From an uncultured Lachnospiraceae bacterium (GTDB lineage: Bacteria; Bacillota; Clostridia; Lachnospirales; Lachnospiraceae), in assembly GCA_910583965.1 (NCBI GenBank), contig CAJUAE010000032.1:1-33241 (forward strand): a stretch of DNA of 33,241 bases, written 5' to 3'. Below are positions 6,873 through 13,729 of this stretch, in pieces; position 1 is the first letter of the stretch; the number at the start of each line of letters is the position of its first letter. The notes below the pieces were generated by a model that did no database searches, had not been told where the DNA came from, and worked only from the letters and a program-made list of their open reading frames with translations. A program made the position numbers and the translations under genes.

Positions 6873-7709
6873 ATGAATGAAGTCTTAACGCCGATGAATC
6901 ATAGAGAAATTGAATATAATGCAAAAAAACTGTCGGGGTGTGATATCCCCGACAGTTTCGCATACACAATAGGTTCTATAGATAGAGTAAAATGCAAAGA
7001 TAAGAATAACAATATAGCCTTTAATCTGCAAGGGACACAATTTTTGTTGGAAAATGGAACAGCTCTGTTAAAGTGGCTTGATGAGACTGGGAAACGTGTA
7101 TTTGACAAAGATTTGGTGATGGATTATGGGACAGATTGTTTAAGGTTGTATTTGATGTTCGAGCAGACGCCAAAAGAGAATGATGCTCCTTTTTATGACA
7201 GTTGGAAAGAGGGGGCATTGGAGGGCATTTATAAATTTCTTGGCAGATATAGAAGAATGATACTTGTCGCTGATGTGTGGAACAAAAAAGGCAATTATAA
7301 CAAAGAAATGCTTTCTACAGAAAGTATTTGCAGGCTGAAAGAGGCATTGGAGAACACTACAGTCAAAATAAAAAAGAGTATCAGTCGTGGCAATACAATG
7401 TCTAATCGACATAACATTGTGTCGTCATTAATGCAACTCTTAAATATATTTCAAAAAGAATTGAAAATTGGAGAGATTGCGACCAAACTTCATACTCACG
7501 CAGTAGAGATGGCTGTTCCACATAGCAGTATAGAAAATAAATTTGAGATTGAACAGAGAGAAGATCAAATACAAAATTCCGAAGTGACAAAACTTTGCCA
7601 AGAGTTTATTGCGCTGATGGCGCCATATGCACCAAGTTTGTCTGTTACATTATGTGCACGCCAATGCGGAGGAAATATGGCATTATGCAGGTTGCACAAT
7701 CACTCATAA
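6873..7709 (+). CDS. Shortened, catalytically dead LeuRS-like paralogue
   Basis: About 278 residues aligning with the C-terminal half of the neighbouring LeuRS. KDLVMDYGTDCLRLYLMF matches DDIVNEFGADTLRAYEMF; the WKEGALEGIYKFLGR segment matches WSMEGVKGCRRFLER; FIALMAPYAPSLS matches LLLNPVAPHMTEE. It thus keeps the post-KMSKS region and the anticodon-binding helical bundle. The KMSKS loop itself is replaced (LLKWLDETGKRV), and the HIGH half, the editing domain and the C-terminal tRNA-binding domain are missing, so it cannot charge tRNA. An earlier ATG at 6849 lacks a ribosome binding site; GGAG at 6861 supports ATG 6873. Residues around 20-30 are encoded by a perfect terminator hairpin (6923-6958). 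The frame is open for its whole length despite strong divergence, which argues for some selection, but a decaying duplicate is possible. A regulatory or tRNA-binding role is inference. Confidence 0.7.
   Translation: MNEVLTPMNHREIEYNAKKLSGCDIPDSFAYTIGSIDRVKCKDKNNNIAFNLQGTQFLLENGTALLKWLDETGKRVFDKDLVMDYGTDCLRLYLMFEQTPKENDAPFYDSWKEGALEGIYKFLGRYRRMILVADVWNKKGNYNKEMLSTESICRLKEALENTTVKIKKSISRGNTMSNRHNIVSSLMQLLNIFQKELKIGEIATKLHTHAVEMAVPHSSIENKFEIEQREDQIQNSEVTKLCQEFIALMAPYAPSLSVTLCARQCGGNMALCRLHNHS
6923..6958 (-). terminator. Perfect intrinsic terminator on the minus strand, inside a plus-strand ORF
   Basis: A 12 bp perfect stem, AAACTGTCGGGG (6927-6938) with CCCCGACAGTTT (6947-6958), has an 8-base loop. 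Read on the minus strand it is followed by a run of T (complement of A 6923-6929), the classical form. On the plus strand only TTT follows. No minus-strand gene ends nearby, so its client is unclear. Confidence 0.65.
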
Positions 7710-7890
7710 TAATGGAACAGTCCAACTTTGTTTTTCTATTATAAGCATCAGTCATATATCAATAATTTAATGTGGATAAACTGCCTGTGCTATTTTATGA
7801 GTTTTGTAGTAAATGTAGAATTGGGGCAGAGTGTGTTACTTTTTACACGAACTCCCATCTGCTCGCTTTGGCGGGCGTACAAATCAGGAT

Positions 7891-7912
7891 GTGTGAAATT
7901 TTAATTTCACAC
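7891..7912. promoter_or_regulatory. Perfect 22 bp palindrome, possible operator
   Basis: Arms GTGTGAAATT (7891-7900) and AATTTCACAC (7903-7912) are separated by TT. No T-run follows, so a terminator is unlikely. It lies about 155 bases before the TetR-family gene, and operators of TetR proteins are palindromes, but the distance and the lack of a nearby promoter leave this open. Confidence 0.35.
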
Positions 7913-8022
7913 TACCCACTAAATGCATAGTGTTGGAGTCAGAACTAGAACGTATATTTTGTAGTATTTTGTGTGCATCAATTGTAACCACAAAGTAACA
8001 TAGTAGCGATATATTTTCTGTA

Positions 8023-8051
8023 TTGCCATTTTTGGTTGGAACTGATAAGAT
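8023..8051 (+). promoter_or_regulatory. Candidate promoter of the TetR-reductase operon
   Basis: TTGCCA (8023-8028) lies 17 bases before TAAGAT (8046-8051), just upstream of the TetR-family gene. The -10 box is weak. If used with the start at 8087 the leader would be short. Confidence 0.3.
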
Positions 8052-8065
8052 AATAATCAGGAACT

Positions 8066-8668
8066 ATGAAAAAATGGGGTGAAAAAATGGCATTCTCAAA
8101 GGGAAAGCGGATAGAAGATGAAACAAGCAAACGCATTGTAAACCTTGCGATAAATATTGGTTGTCATGAAGGTGTGGAGGCATTGACTGTCACGAGATTG
8201 TGCAAAGAACTCAACTGTGATAGAAGGGTGATATACAATAGATTTCGAGATATTGATGAGATTAATCTGGTAGTTGCACAGCGATGCAACGAGGAGATAT
8301 TAGAGAAAGCGAAGACTGTTATGACATCGCAGGTATCTTTATATGAGAATGTTATAGCATTAATTCGGACCGCATTTACTTATATTTATGAGAAACGTGT
8401 TCATTTTCAGTATTATACGACACTTTATACGATTACAAACGAGAAGGTACAGAATGAGATAGTCCATTATTTGACTTACTTGATTGAACAGGGAAAAACA
8501 TCTGGTGATACACGTGCAGAGATTAATAGCAGTAGCATAGCGCAGAATATTTGGATTCTTATGACAGGGATTGGCAGTATGCTTGCGACCAATGGTAATT
8601 ATAAATATCAAGAGGGACTAAATACGTTATTGTGTGGTATTGAGGCATTGATGTCTTATATAAGATAG
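8066..8668 (+). CDS. TetR/AcrR family transcriptional regulator
   Basis: About 200 residues, all-helical. The N-terminal DNA-binding domain contains the TetR-type helix-turn-helix, with LTVTRLCKELNCDRRVIYNRF followed by RDIDEINLVV, starting near residue 45. The C-terminal ligand-binding half is not assignable to a subfamily. Two starts are possible: ATG 8066 (AGGA only 3 bases away) or ATG 8087, which has GGGGTG at 8076-8081 and gives MAFSKGKRIEDE; the latter is at least as likely. It stands 48 bases before the iron-sulfur aldo/keto reductase on the same strand, so it probably controls that gene and itself. Ligand unknown. Confidence 0.85.
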   Translation: MKKWGEKMAFSKGKRIEDETSKRIVNLAINIGCHEGVEALTVTRLCKELNCDRRVIYNRFRDIDEINLVVAQRCNEEILEKAKTVMTSQVSLYENVIALIRTAFTYIYEKRVHFQYYTTLYTITNEKVQNEIVHYLTYLIEQGKTSGDTRAEINSSSIAQNIWILMTGIGSMLATNGNYKYQEGLNTLLCGIEALMSYIR

Positions 8669-8716
8669 AGATAGGTAACTGCTAATCAATAGAAATGGGG
8701 CAAAGGAGGAATCGTT

Positions 8717-9751
8717 ATGGTGACTGTAAAGCTTGGAAATACAGGGATAATAGCAAACAAGAATGGTTTTGGCGCATTGCCAATTCAGCGGATTGACACA
8801 GAGCATGCAGTGAAATTGATACACATGGCGCTTGATGGCGGTGTGAATTTTTTTGATACGGCAAGGGCATATAGTGACAGTGAGAAGAAATTAGGCATTG
8901 CACTAGAAGGGGTTGACAGAAATAAATATTATATTGCGACAAAGACTGCTGCACAGACAGGGGAGAAGGTTTTGGAGGATTTGGAAACTTCTCTTGACCT
9001 GTTAAAAACAGATTATGTTGATATTTATCAATTGCATTGTGCGCCGCGTTGTTTTCGGCCTAAAGACGCAGATGGTGTGTATGATGCTGTCTTAGAGGCG
9101 AAGAAGAAGGGAAAGATTCGACATATTGGAATAACAGCACATTTGCTGAATGTTGCAGAGGAGGCGATTGAAAGTGGTCTGTATGAGACATTACAGTTTC
9201 CATTTGCATATATTTCCTCTGAGAAAGAAATTGCACTTGCAGAAAAATGTGAGAATGCAGGAATGGGGTTTCTTGGCATGAAGGGATTGGCAGGTGGATT
9301 ACTGACAAATGCAAAGCTCTGTTACTGGTTTGTTTGTCAACATCCATCTGTGTTGCCTCTGTGGGGGATACAACGCGAAGCTGAGCTTGCAGAATTTTTA
9401 TCTTTTCAGCAGGAAATGCCCAAAATGGATGATAAGATGAAAGAGACATATGAGAATGATTTAAAAGAACTTGCAGGAGAGTTCTGTCGTGGATGTGGTT
9501 ATTGTATGCCTTGTCCAAAAGGGATTAAAATTAATAATTGTGCACGCATTTCACAGCTTCTGCGTCGCTCTCCATCTACAAACTGGTTGGGCGAAGACTG
9601 GCAGGCGGAGATGGCAAAGATTAAGGAGTGCCTTCATTGTGGACAATGTGCTTCCAAGTGTCCTTACGGACTTGATACGCCAAAACTTTTGGAGAAAAAT
9701 TTGGAAGATTATGAAAATGTGTTAGCCGGCAAAGTATGTGTAAGTGAATAA
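8717..9751 (+). CDS. Aldo/keto reductase with C-terminal 4Fe-4S domain
   Basis: A 344-residue fusion of an aldo/keto reductase barrel and a bacterial ferredoxin-like tail. The catalytic tetrad is recognisable as Asp47 and Tyr52 (FFDTARAYSDSE), Lys76 (ATKT) and His107 (YQLHCAP). GIQREAELAEFL in the C-terminal part of the barrel fits the NADPH-binding region. Two Cys clusters follow: Cys257/260/263/267 (CRGCGYCMPCPKG) and Cys305/308/311/315 (CLHCGQCASKCPYG), each CxxCxxCxxxC and able to hold a 4Fe-4S cluster. Such fusions are common in anaerobes; their substrates are mostly unknown. AAAGGAGG gives a strong ribosome binding site. The upstream TetR gene is the likely regulator. Confidence 0.93.
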   Translation: MVTVKLGNTGIIANKNGFGALPIQRIDTEHAVKLIHMALDGGVNFFDTARAYSDSEKKLGIALEGVDRNKYYIATKTAAQTGEKVLEDLETSLDLLKTDYVDIYQLHCAPRCFRPKDADGVYDAVLEAKKKGKIRHIGITAHLLNVAEEAIESGLYETLQFPFAYISSEKEIALAEKCENAGMGFLGMKGLAGGLLTNAKLCYWFVCQHPSVLPLWGIQREAELAEFLSFQQEMPKMDDKMKETYENDLKELAGEFCRGCGYCMPCPKGIKINNCARISQLLRRSPSTNWLGEDWQAEMAKIKECLHCGQCASKCPYGLDTPKLLEKNLEDYENVLAGKVCVSE

Positions 9752-9789
9752 ATGAGAGAATCTATTAAGAAAAAAGAAAGGGTATAAAT

Positions 9790-10335
9790 ATGGAGTTTGC
9801 GTCAATATATCATAGAACTGTTGATAATTATTGCTACATGCTTGACGAAGATCAACTTATTATTAATCTTAAAACCGGATATGATGTAAAAGAAGTGAAT
9901 ATTGTGTATGGAGACCCGTTTGTAAATGGTATTTTGGGCGGTGGTGAGGAGTGGACAGGCCAAAAGGCGAATGTTCCATTTAAGAAACGATTTGGTGGAC
10001 AACAACAATCAAGCCCGCGTTTAAGCGTTTAACAGGGCAAATATAATGAACAAATTTCGATTACAAAACAACTGATTAAACTTAGAAAAGAAGAACCGTT
10101 GATGCGTGAGCAAAATTTTCATTTTCCAGCAGATTATGAAAATCCACGAGTGATTCAGCTTCAGAAAATGGGATGGGGAGAGACGCTTGAGGTGATTGTA
10201 AATAGTAGTGATGAAGATATTGAGATTGCAAGAGATAAAGATAACAAAATTATGTTCTCAAGAAATCTGGAGGGAGACATCTTACATCGCAATGGAGTGT
10301 GCATTCGATATCTTGGAAGTAGAAAGAATATTTAG
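9790..10335 (+). pseudogene. Remnant of a GH13 alpha-glycosidase gene (large internal deletion)
   Basis: The first ~75 codons (MEFASIYHRTVDNYCY, then NLKTGYDVKEVNIVYGDPF) match the N-terminal domain of neopullulanase/cyclomaltodextrinase-type alpha-glycosidases. After a TAA at 10030-10032 the same frame continues with QISITKQLIKLRKEEPLM and a C-terminal beta-domain-like end (ILHRNGVCIRYLG) up to 10335. The whole catalytic barrel, normally about 400 residues with the Asp/Glu/Asp residues, is missing. The simplest reading is an internal deletion with the junction near 9980-10040. It still has an upstream ribosome binding site (GAAAGGG). It lies 18 bases before the IMP cyclohydrolase gene, whose transcript may now start upstream of the remnant. 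Confidence 0.85.
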
Positions 10336-10353
10336 TTTTAGGAGGTTTTTAAA

Positions 10354-11067
10354 ATGAAGATGTTATCATTAGAGCAGGAGCTTAGAGAAAATACTTATCC
10401 TGGCAGAGGAATTGTCATTGGCAGAACCCCAGATGGGAAAAAGGCTGCGATTGCTTATTTTATTATGGGTAGGAGTGAAAATAGTAGAAATCGCGTCTTT
10501 GTGGAAGACGGAGAGGGGATTCGTACACAAGCTTTTGACCCTTCTAAGCTGCGTGACCCAAGCCTTATCATTTATGCGCCTGTCCGTGTACTTGGCAATA
10601 AAACCATTGTGACAAATGGAGACCAGACAGATACAATCTATGAATTGATGGATAAGCAGCAGACATTTGAGCAGGCGCTTAGAACAAGGGAATTTGAACC
10701 AGATGCGCCAAACTATACGCCAAGAATTTCTGGTATTCTTCATATTGAGAATGGCAATTATAACTATGCAATGTCCATTTTAAAAAGTAACAATGGAAAC
10801 CCAGATGCTTGTAACCGTTTTACATATGCATACAGTAGTCCGGTGGCAGGTGAGGGACATTTTATTCATACATATATGGAAGATGGCAATCCACTGCCAA
10901 GTTTTGAAGGAGAACCAAAACTTGTTGGGATTCCAAATGAGATGGATAAATTTGGTGACCTTGTGTGGAACAGTTTAAATGTGGACAATAAAGTGTCCTT
11001 ATTTATCCGGTTTATTGATATTGAAACAGGAAAATATGAGTCAAAGATATACAATAAAAATAAATAA
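10354..11067 (+). CDS. purO: IMP cyclohydrolase (PurO-like)
   Basis: The enzyme closes FAICAR to IMP, the last step of purine synthesis. The 237-residue protein matches the archaeal-type IMP cyclohydrolase family: the N-terminal YPGRGIVIGRTPDGKKAAIAYF segment, RVFVEDGEGIRTQAFDP, then PNYTPRISGIL and AYSSPVAGEGHFIHTY with the usual family spacing. This family is unrelated to the cyclohydrolase half of bacterial PurH. AGGAGG precedes the ATG. It lies 13 bases before the AICAR formyltransferase gene, so the two carry out successive steps and are probably co-transcribed. Confidence 0.9.
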   Translation: MKMLSLEQELRENTYPGRGIVIGRTPDGKKAAIAYFIMGRSENSRNRVFVEDGEGIRTQAFDPSKLRDPSLIIYAPVRVLGNKTIVTNGDQTDTIYELMDKQQTFEQALRTREFEPDAPNYTPRISGILHIENGNYNYAMSILKSNNGNPDACNRFTYAYSSPVAGEGHFIHTYMEDGNPLPSFEGEPKLVGIPNEMDKFGDLVWNSLNVDNKVSLFIRFIDIETGKYESKIYNKNK

Positions 11068-11080
11068 AGGAGTATTGCAA

Positions 11081-12256
11081 ATGAGAGAATTTGAATTGAA
11101 GTATGGTTGTAATCCCAATCAGAAACCAGCGAAAATTTATAGTAAAGATGGTGAGCTACCAATTGAAGTATTGAATGGAAAGCCTGGGTATATTAATTTT
11201 TTGGATGCGTTGAATGGATGGCAGCTTGTCAAAGAGCTAAAAAAAGCAACTGGGCTTCCGGCTGCGACTTCATTTAAGCATGTGTCACCTGCTGGAGCGG
11301 CTGTGGGACTTCCATTAAATGAAGTAGAGCGAAAAATTTACTGGGTAGATGATATGGGAGAACTATCGTCACTTGCAAGCGCGTATGCGAGGGCAAGGGG
11401 AGCAGATAGAATGTCTTCCTTTGGTGATTTTATTGCCCTGTCTGATGTGTGTGATGTCGATACAGCAAAGCTGATTAAACGGGAAGTGTCGGATGGGATT
11501 ATTGCGCCAGGATATGAACTGGAGGCACTTGAGATTTTAAAGGCAAAGAAAAAGGGAAACTATGCTGTGATTCAAATCGATGCAAATTATGTTCCAAATC
11601 CTGTGGAGACAAAGGATGTTTACGGTGTTACCTTTGAACAAGGACGCAATGAATTAGTGATTGATGATACGCTGTTTGCAAACGTTGTGACAGAAAATAA
11701 AGAAATTCCAGAACAAGCAAAAATAGACCTTGCAATTGCTATGATTACGCTAAAATATACACAGTCAAATTCCGTTTGCTATGTAAAAGGCGGACAGGCG
11801 ATTGGCATTGGTGCAGGGCAGCAGTCGCGTATTCACTGTACTAGACTTGCAGGAAACAAGGCGGATAATTGGTTTTTGCGTCAGAATCCCAAAGTATTGA
11901 ATCTGCCATTTCAAGAAAAAATTGGACGTGCTGACAGAGACAATACCATTGATGTATATATGAGCGAGGATTACATGGATGTGTTGGCAGATGGCATCTG
12001 GGAGAAATTCTTTACCGAAAAACCAGAGGTATTTACACGGGAGGAAAAACGTGCTTGGCTCGATCAGATGACAGGTGTTGCACTTGGCTCTGATGCGTTC
12101 TTTCCGTTTGGAGACAATGTGGAGCGGGCACACAGAAGTGGAGTTTGCTATATTGCACAGCCTGGAGGCTCTATCCGAGATGACAATGTGATTGCAACTT
12201 GCAATAAATATCGTATGGCAATGTGCTTTACCGGTATTCGGCTGTTTCATCATTAG
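11081..12256 (+). CDS. purH: Stand-alone AICAR formyltransferase (PurH C-terminal domain type)
   Basis: A 391-residue AICAR formyltransferase: it adds the formyl group of 10-formyl-THF to AICAR. Signatures include SFKHVSPAGAAVG (catalytic Lys-His region), DRMSSFGDFIALSD, GIIAPGYE, YTQSNSVCYVKGGQAIGIGAGQ, and the C-terminal DAFFPFGDNVERA with AQPGGSIRDD. The MGS-like cyclohydrolase domain of normal bacterial PurH (about 200 residues) is absent, and the PurO-like protein just upstream would replace it. The frame is open to an ATG at 10979, but that would overlap purO; AAAGGAG before ATG 11081 settles the start. A strong terminator follows at 12320. Confidence 0.95.
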   Translation: MREFELKYGCNPNQKPAKIYSKDGELPIEVLNGKPGYINFLDALNGWQLVKELKKATGLPAATSFKHVSPAGAAVGLPLNEVERKIYWVDDMGELSSLASAYARARGADRMSSFGDFIALSDVCDVDTAKLIKREVSDGIIAPGYELEALEILKAKKKGNYAVIQIDANYVPNPVETKDVYGVTFEQGRNELVIDDTLFANVVTENKEIPEQAKIDLAIAMITLKYTQSNSVCYVKGGQAIGIGAGQQSRIHCTRLAGNKADNWFLRQNPKVLNLPFQEKIGRADRDNTIDVYMSEDYMDVLADGIWEKFFTEKPEVFTREEKRAWLDQMTGVALGSDAFFPFGDNVERAHRSGVCYIAQPGGSIRDDNVIATCNKYRMAMCFTGIRLFHH

Positions 12257-12319
12257 GAAATTGTGCCAGTCACAGCCGCAAAGCAATAGATTTCCTTATG
12301 CAACTGTATGTTTCATTTT

Positions 12320-12358
12320 ATACTGAGCGCGTCAGTCTTTTGCCGCTCAGTATATTTT
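12320..12358 (+). terminator. Intrinsic terminator of the purine gene pair
   Basis: ATACTGAGCG (12320-12329) pairs perfectly with CGCTCAGTAT (12344-12353) around a 14-base loop and is followed by ATTTTTC. It separates the purine genes from the convergent AraC-family gene. On the minus strand the following sequence is only A/T-mixed, so it is weaker in that direction. Confidence 0.75.
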
Positions 12359-12423
12359 TCTGTGCATGTGCCGTCGATGCGCTATATAATAATATATTTC
12401 CACTGTATCAATATGCACAAAAA

Positions 12424-13287
12424 TTATTTGGCGTTAACTGATATAATATTCTGTTCAAAGCGCCATTGTCTTGGCGAAATACCGTACACATGTTTGAAGG
12501 CGCGTGAAAAATGCAGTTGATTTGGATAGCCGACTGCATTGCCAATATCAGAAATGGATAAGCTGGTGAGCTTTAGAAGTTCAGCAGCTTTTTTCATGCG
12601 ATAAGAAATCAAAAATTCCTGTGGAGATTTTCCTATATTTTCATGAAAAATTTTGCCAAAATAGCTTCGATTCAAGCCACAAGAAGCAGCAATTTCTTCC
12701 ACAGAAATCGCATTCTGAAAATTTTGTTCAATATAGGAGATCGCTTCGCGAATATAGAAGTCGCGAAGGCTGTTTCCTTTGTTGAGCTGTGTCAAATTGC
12801 AGGAACGCACGAGGCTATCGATAAATAAATAAAGGTGTCCAATCAGGTGAAAAGGAGATTCCTCTTTATGATTGACAATATAAAGCATTTCTGATTTCAT
12901 CAAATCAGCTAAATCTTTATAGCGCGCCTTATAGACTGGTTGGTCCACACTTAGGCCAGCCAATTCAATTGTCTCTTTTGCGCGAAGCCCATCAAACTCA
13001 ATCCACACATATTCCCATGGAATTTCATTGTCAGCAATGTACATATTAATTTGATTTGGAAAGCACATAAATCCTTGTCCACTCTTAACTGCATATGGAA
13101 TGGATTCACCCTTCGCATTATTGCCATATAAGATGCCAGTGCCAGAGATGCAATAATGAAAAAGATAGTGGTTTCGTGCAGCAGGGCCGAACGAGTGAGA
13201 CGGGTCACACTTCTCCCAACCAAATTGATACAGACCTAAATCAATAAAATTCTCACTCGGAAAAACGGAAAATATCACTTCACTCAT
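12424..13287 (-). CDS. AraC family transcriptional regulator of the galactoside locus
   Basis: A 287-residue AraC-type regulator. The N-terminal half is a cupin-like sugar-sensing domain (FHYCISGTGILYG, GQGFMCFPNQINMYIAD, WEYVWIEFDG). The C-terminal third has the two AraC helix-turn-helix motifs: ISVEEIAASCGLNRSYFGKIF and ISDIGNAVGYPNQLHFSRAF followed by YGISPRQWR. AAAGGAG lies 9 bases before the ATG. It is transcribed away from the ABC transporter/alpha-galactosidase operon across a 442-base spacer, the usual arrangement for MsmR/RafR-type activators of raffinose or melibiose genes. Its ligand is inferred from this context only. Confidence 0.92.
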   Translation of the reverse strand: MSEVIFSVFPSENFIDLGLYQFGWEKCDPSHSFGPAARNHYLFHYCISGTGILYGNNAKGESIPYAVKSGQGFMCFPNQINMYIADNEIPWEYVWIEFDGLRAKETIELAGLSVDQPVYKARYKDLADLMKSEMLYIVNHKEESPFHLIGHLYLFIDSLVRSCNLTQLNKGNSLRDFYIREAISYIEQNFQNAISVEEIAASCGLNRSYFGKIFHENIGKSPQEFLISYRMKKAAELLKLTSLSISDIGNAVGYPNQLHFSRAFKHVYGISPRQWRFEQNIISVNAK

Positions 13288-13351
13288 GTTGTTATGCTCC
13301 TTTTAGTTTGATAGTTTCTTAGAATTTTTTCGTATCTGTTCTTGCGGCAGA

Positions 13352-13373
13352 TGTACTTATATTATCAAGTACA
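13352..13373. promoter_or_regulatory. Inverted repeat TGTACTT-N8-AAGTACA
   Basis: Two perfect 7-base arms (13352-13358 and 13367-13373) lie about 80 bases upstream of the AraC-family start codon. The TGTAC core recurs in the two ATGTACAT sites further into the spacer, which suggests one binding protein for all three. Confidence 0.4.
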
Positions 13374-13492
13374 AGAAAAAATTCCAAGAGCTTATATTAA
13401 TATAGCTGTAATTATTAATTCGGTAATTTTATAAAGTATCACTGTATTTGTAGAGCAATCCAAGTGATTTATTACAATTTATAATAGGTCAA

Positions 13493-13554
13493 ATGTACAT
13501 TTCAACAAAAATTGTTGTATAGAATGTCCTTTGAAAACAACTTATAATGTACAT
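13493..13554. promoter_or_regulatory. Paired ATGTACAT sites around a CAACAA/TTGTTG palindrome
   Basis: The two identical 8-base palindromes are 54 bases apart, close to five helical turns, with a 15-base palindrome (13503-13517) between them. A TATAAT (13543-13548) overlaps the right-hand site. The layout suits a regulator that loops or spreads, but no binding data can be read from sequence. Confidence 0.4.
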
Positions 13555-13729
13555 ACTACACAAAAATTAATATGTGGCCTAAGAACAGTATATACCAAAA
13601 TGCTATCTGACTTCAAGTTAATTCTATAAAAGCGGCATAAAGGTATAAAATTGGCAAACTCATGCCATTTACGATAGTATAAGGGTATGTTAAAGTATAT
13701 GTATCAAGAAAAAAAGGAGGAAACACAGA

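Larger units (their letters stand above)
7710..8065. other. Spacer with a cluster of hairpins, no gene
   Basis: No coding frame is supported. From 7826 there are stacked inverted repeats: GCAGA (7826-7830) with TCTGC (7858-7862) enclosing GTGT/ACAC, then GCTCGC-TTTG-GCGGGC (7861-7876), then a perfect palindrome (7891-7912). The left part (7710-7820) is plain A/T-rich sequence. The right part should hold the promoter of the TetR gene. Confidence 0.5.
13288..13729. promoter_or_regulatory. Divergent regulatory region between araC-type gene and sugar operon
   Basis: No ORF is supported here. The region carries an inverted repeat TGTACTT/AAGTACA (13352-13373), a palindrome CAACAA-AAA-TTGTTG (13503-13517) and two exact ATGTACAT palindromes (13493-13500 and 13547-13554) flanking it 54 bases apart. 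Possible promoter pieces for the operon are TTGGCA (13650-13655) with TAGTAT 18 bases further. AraC proteins usually bind direct repeats, so which of these are operators is not clear. Confidence 0.5.

Noticed and set aside
10979..11080. Longer N-terminus of the AICAR transformylase
   Set aside because: It would overlap purO by about 90 bases and has no ribosome binding site; the ATG at 11081 has AAAGGAG and matches family N-termini.
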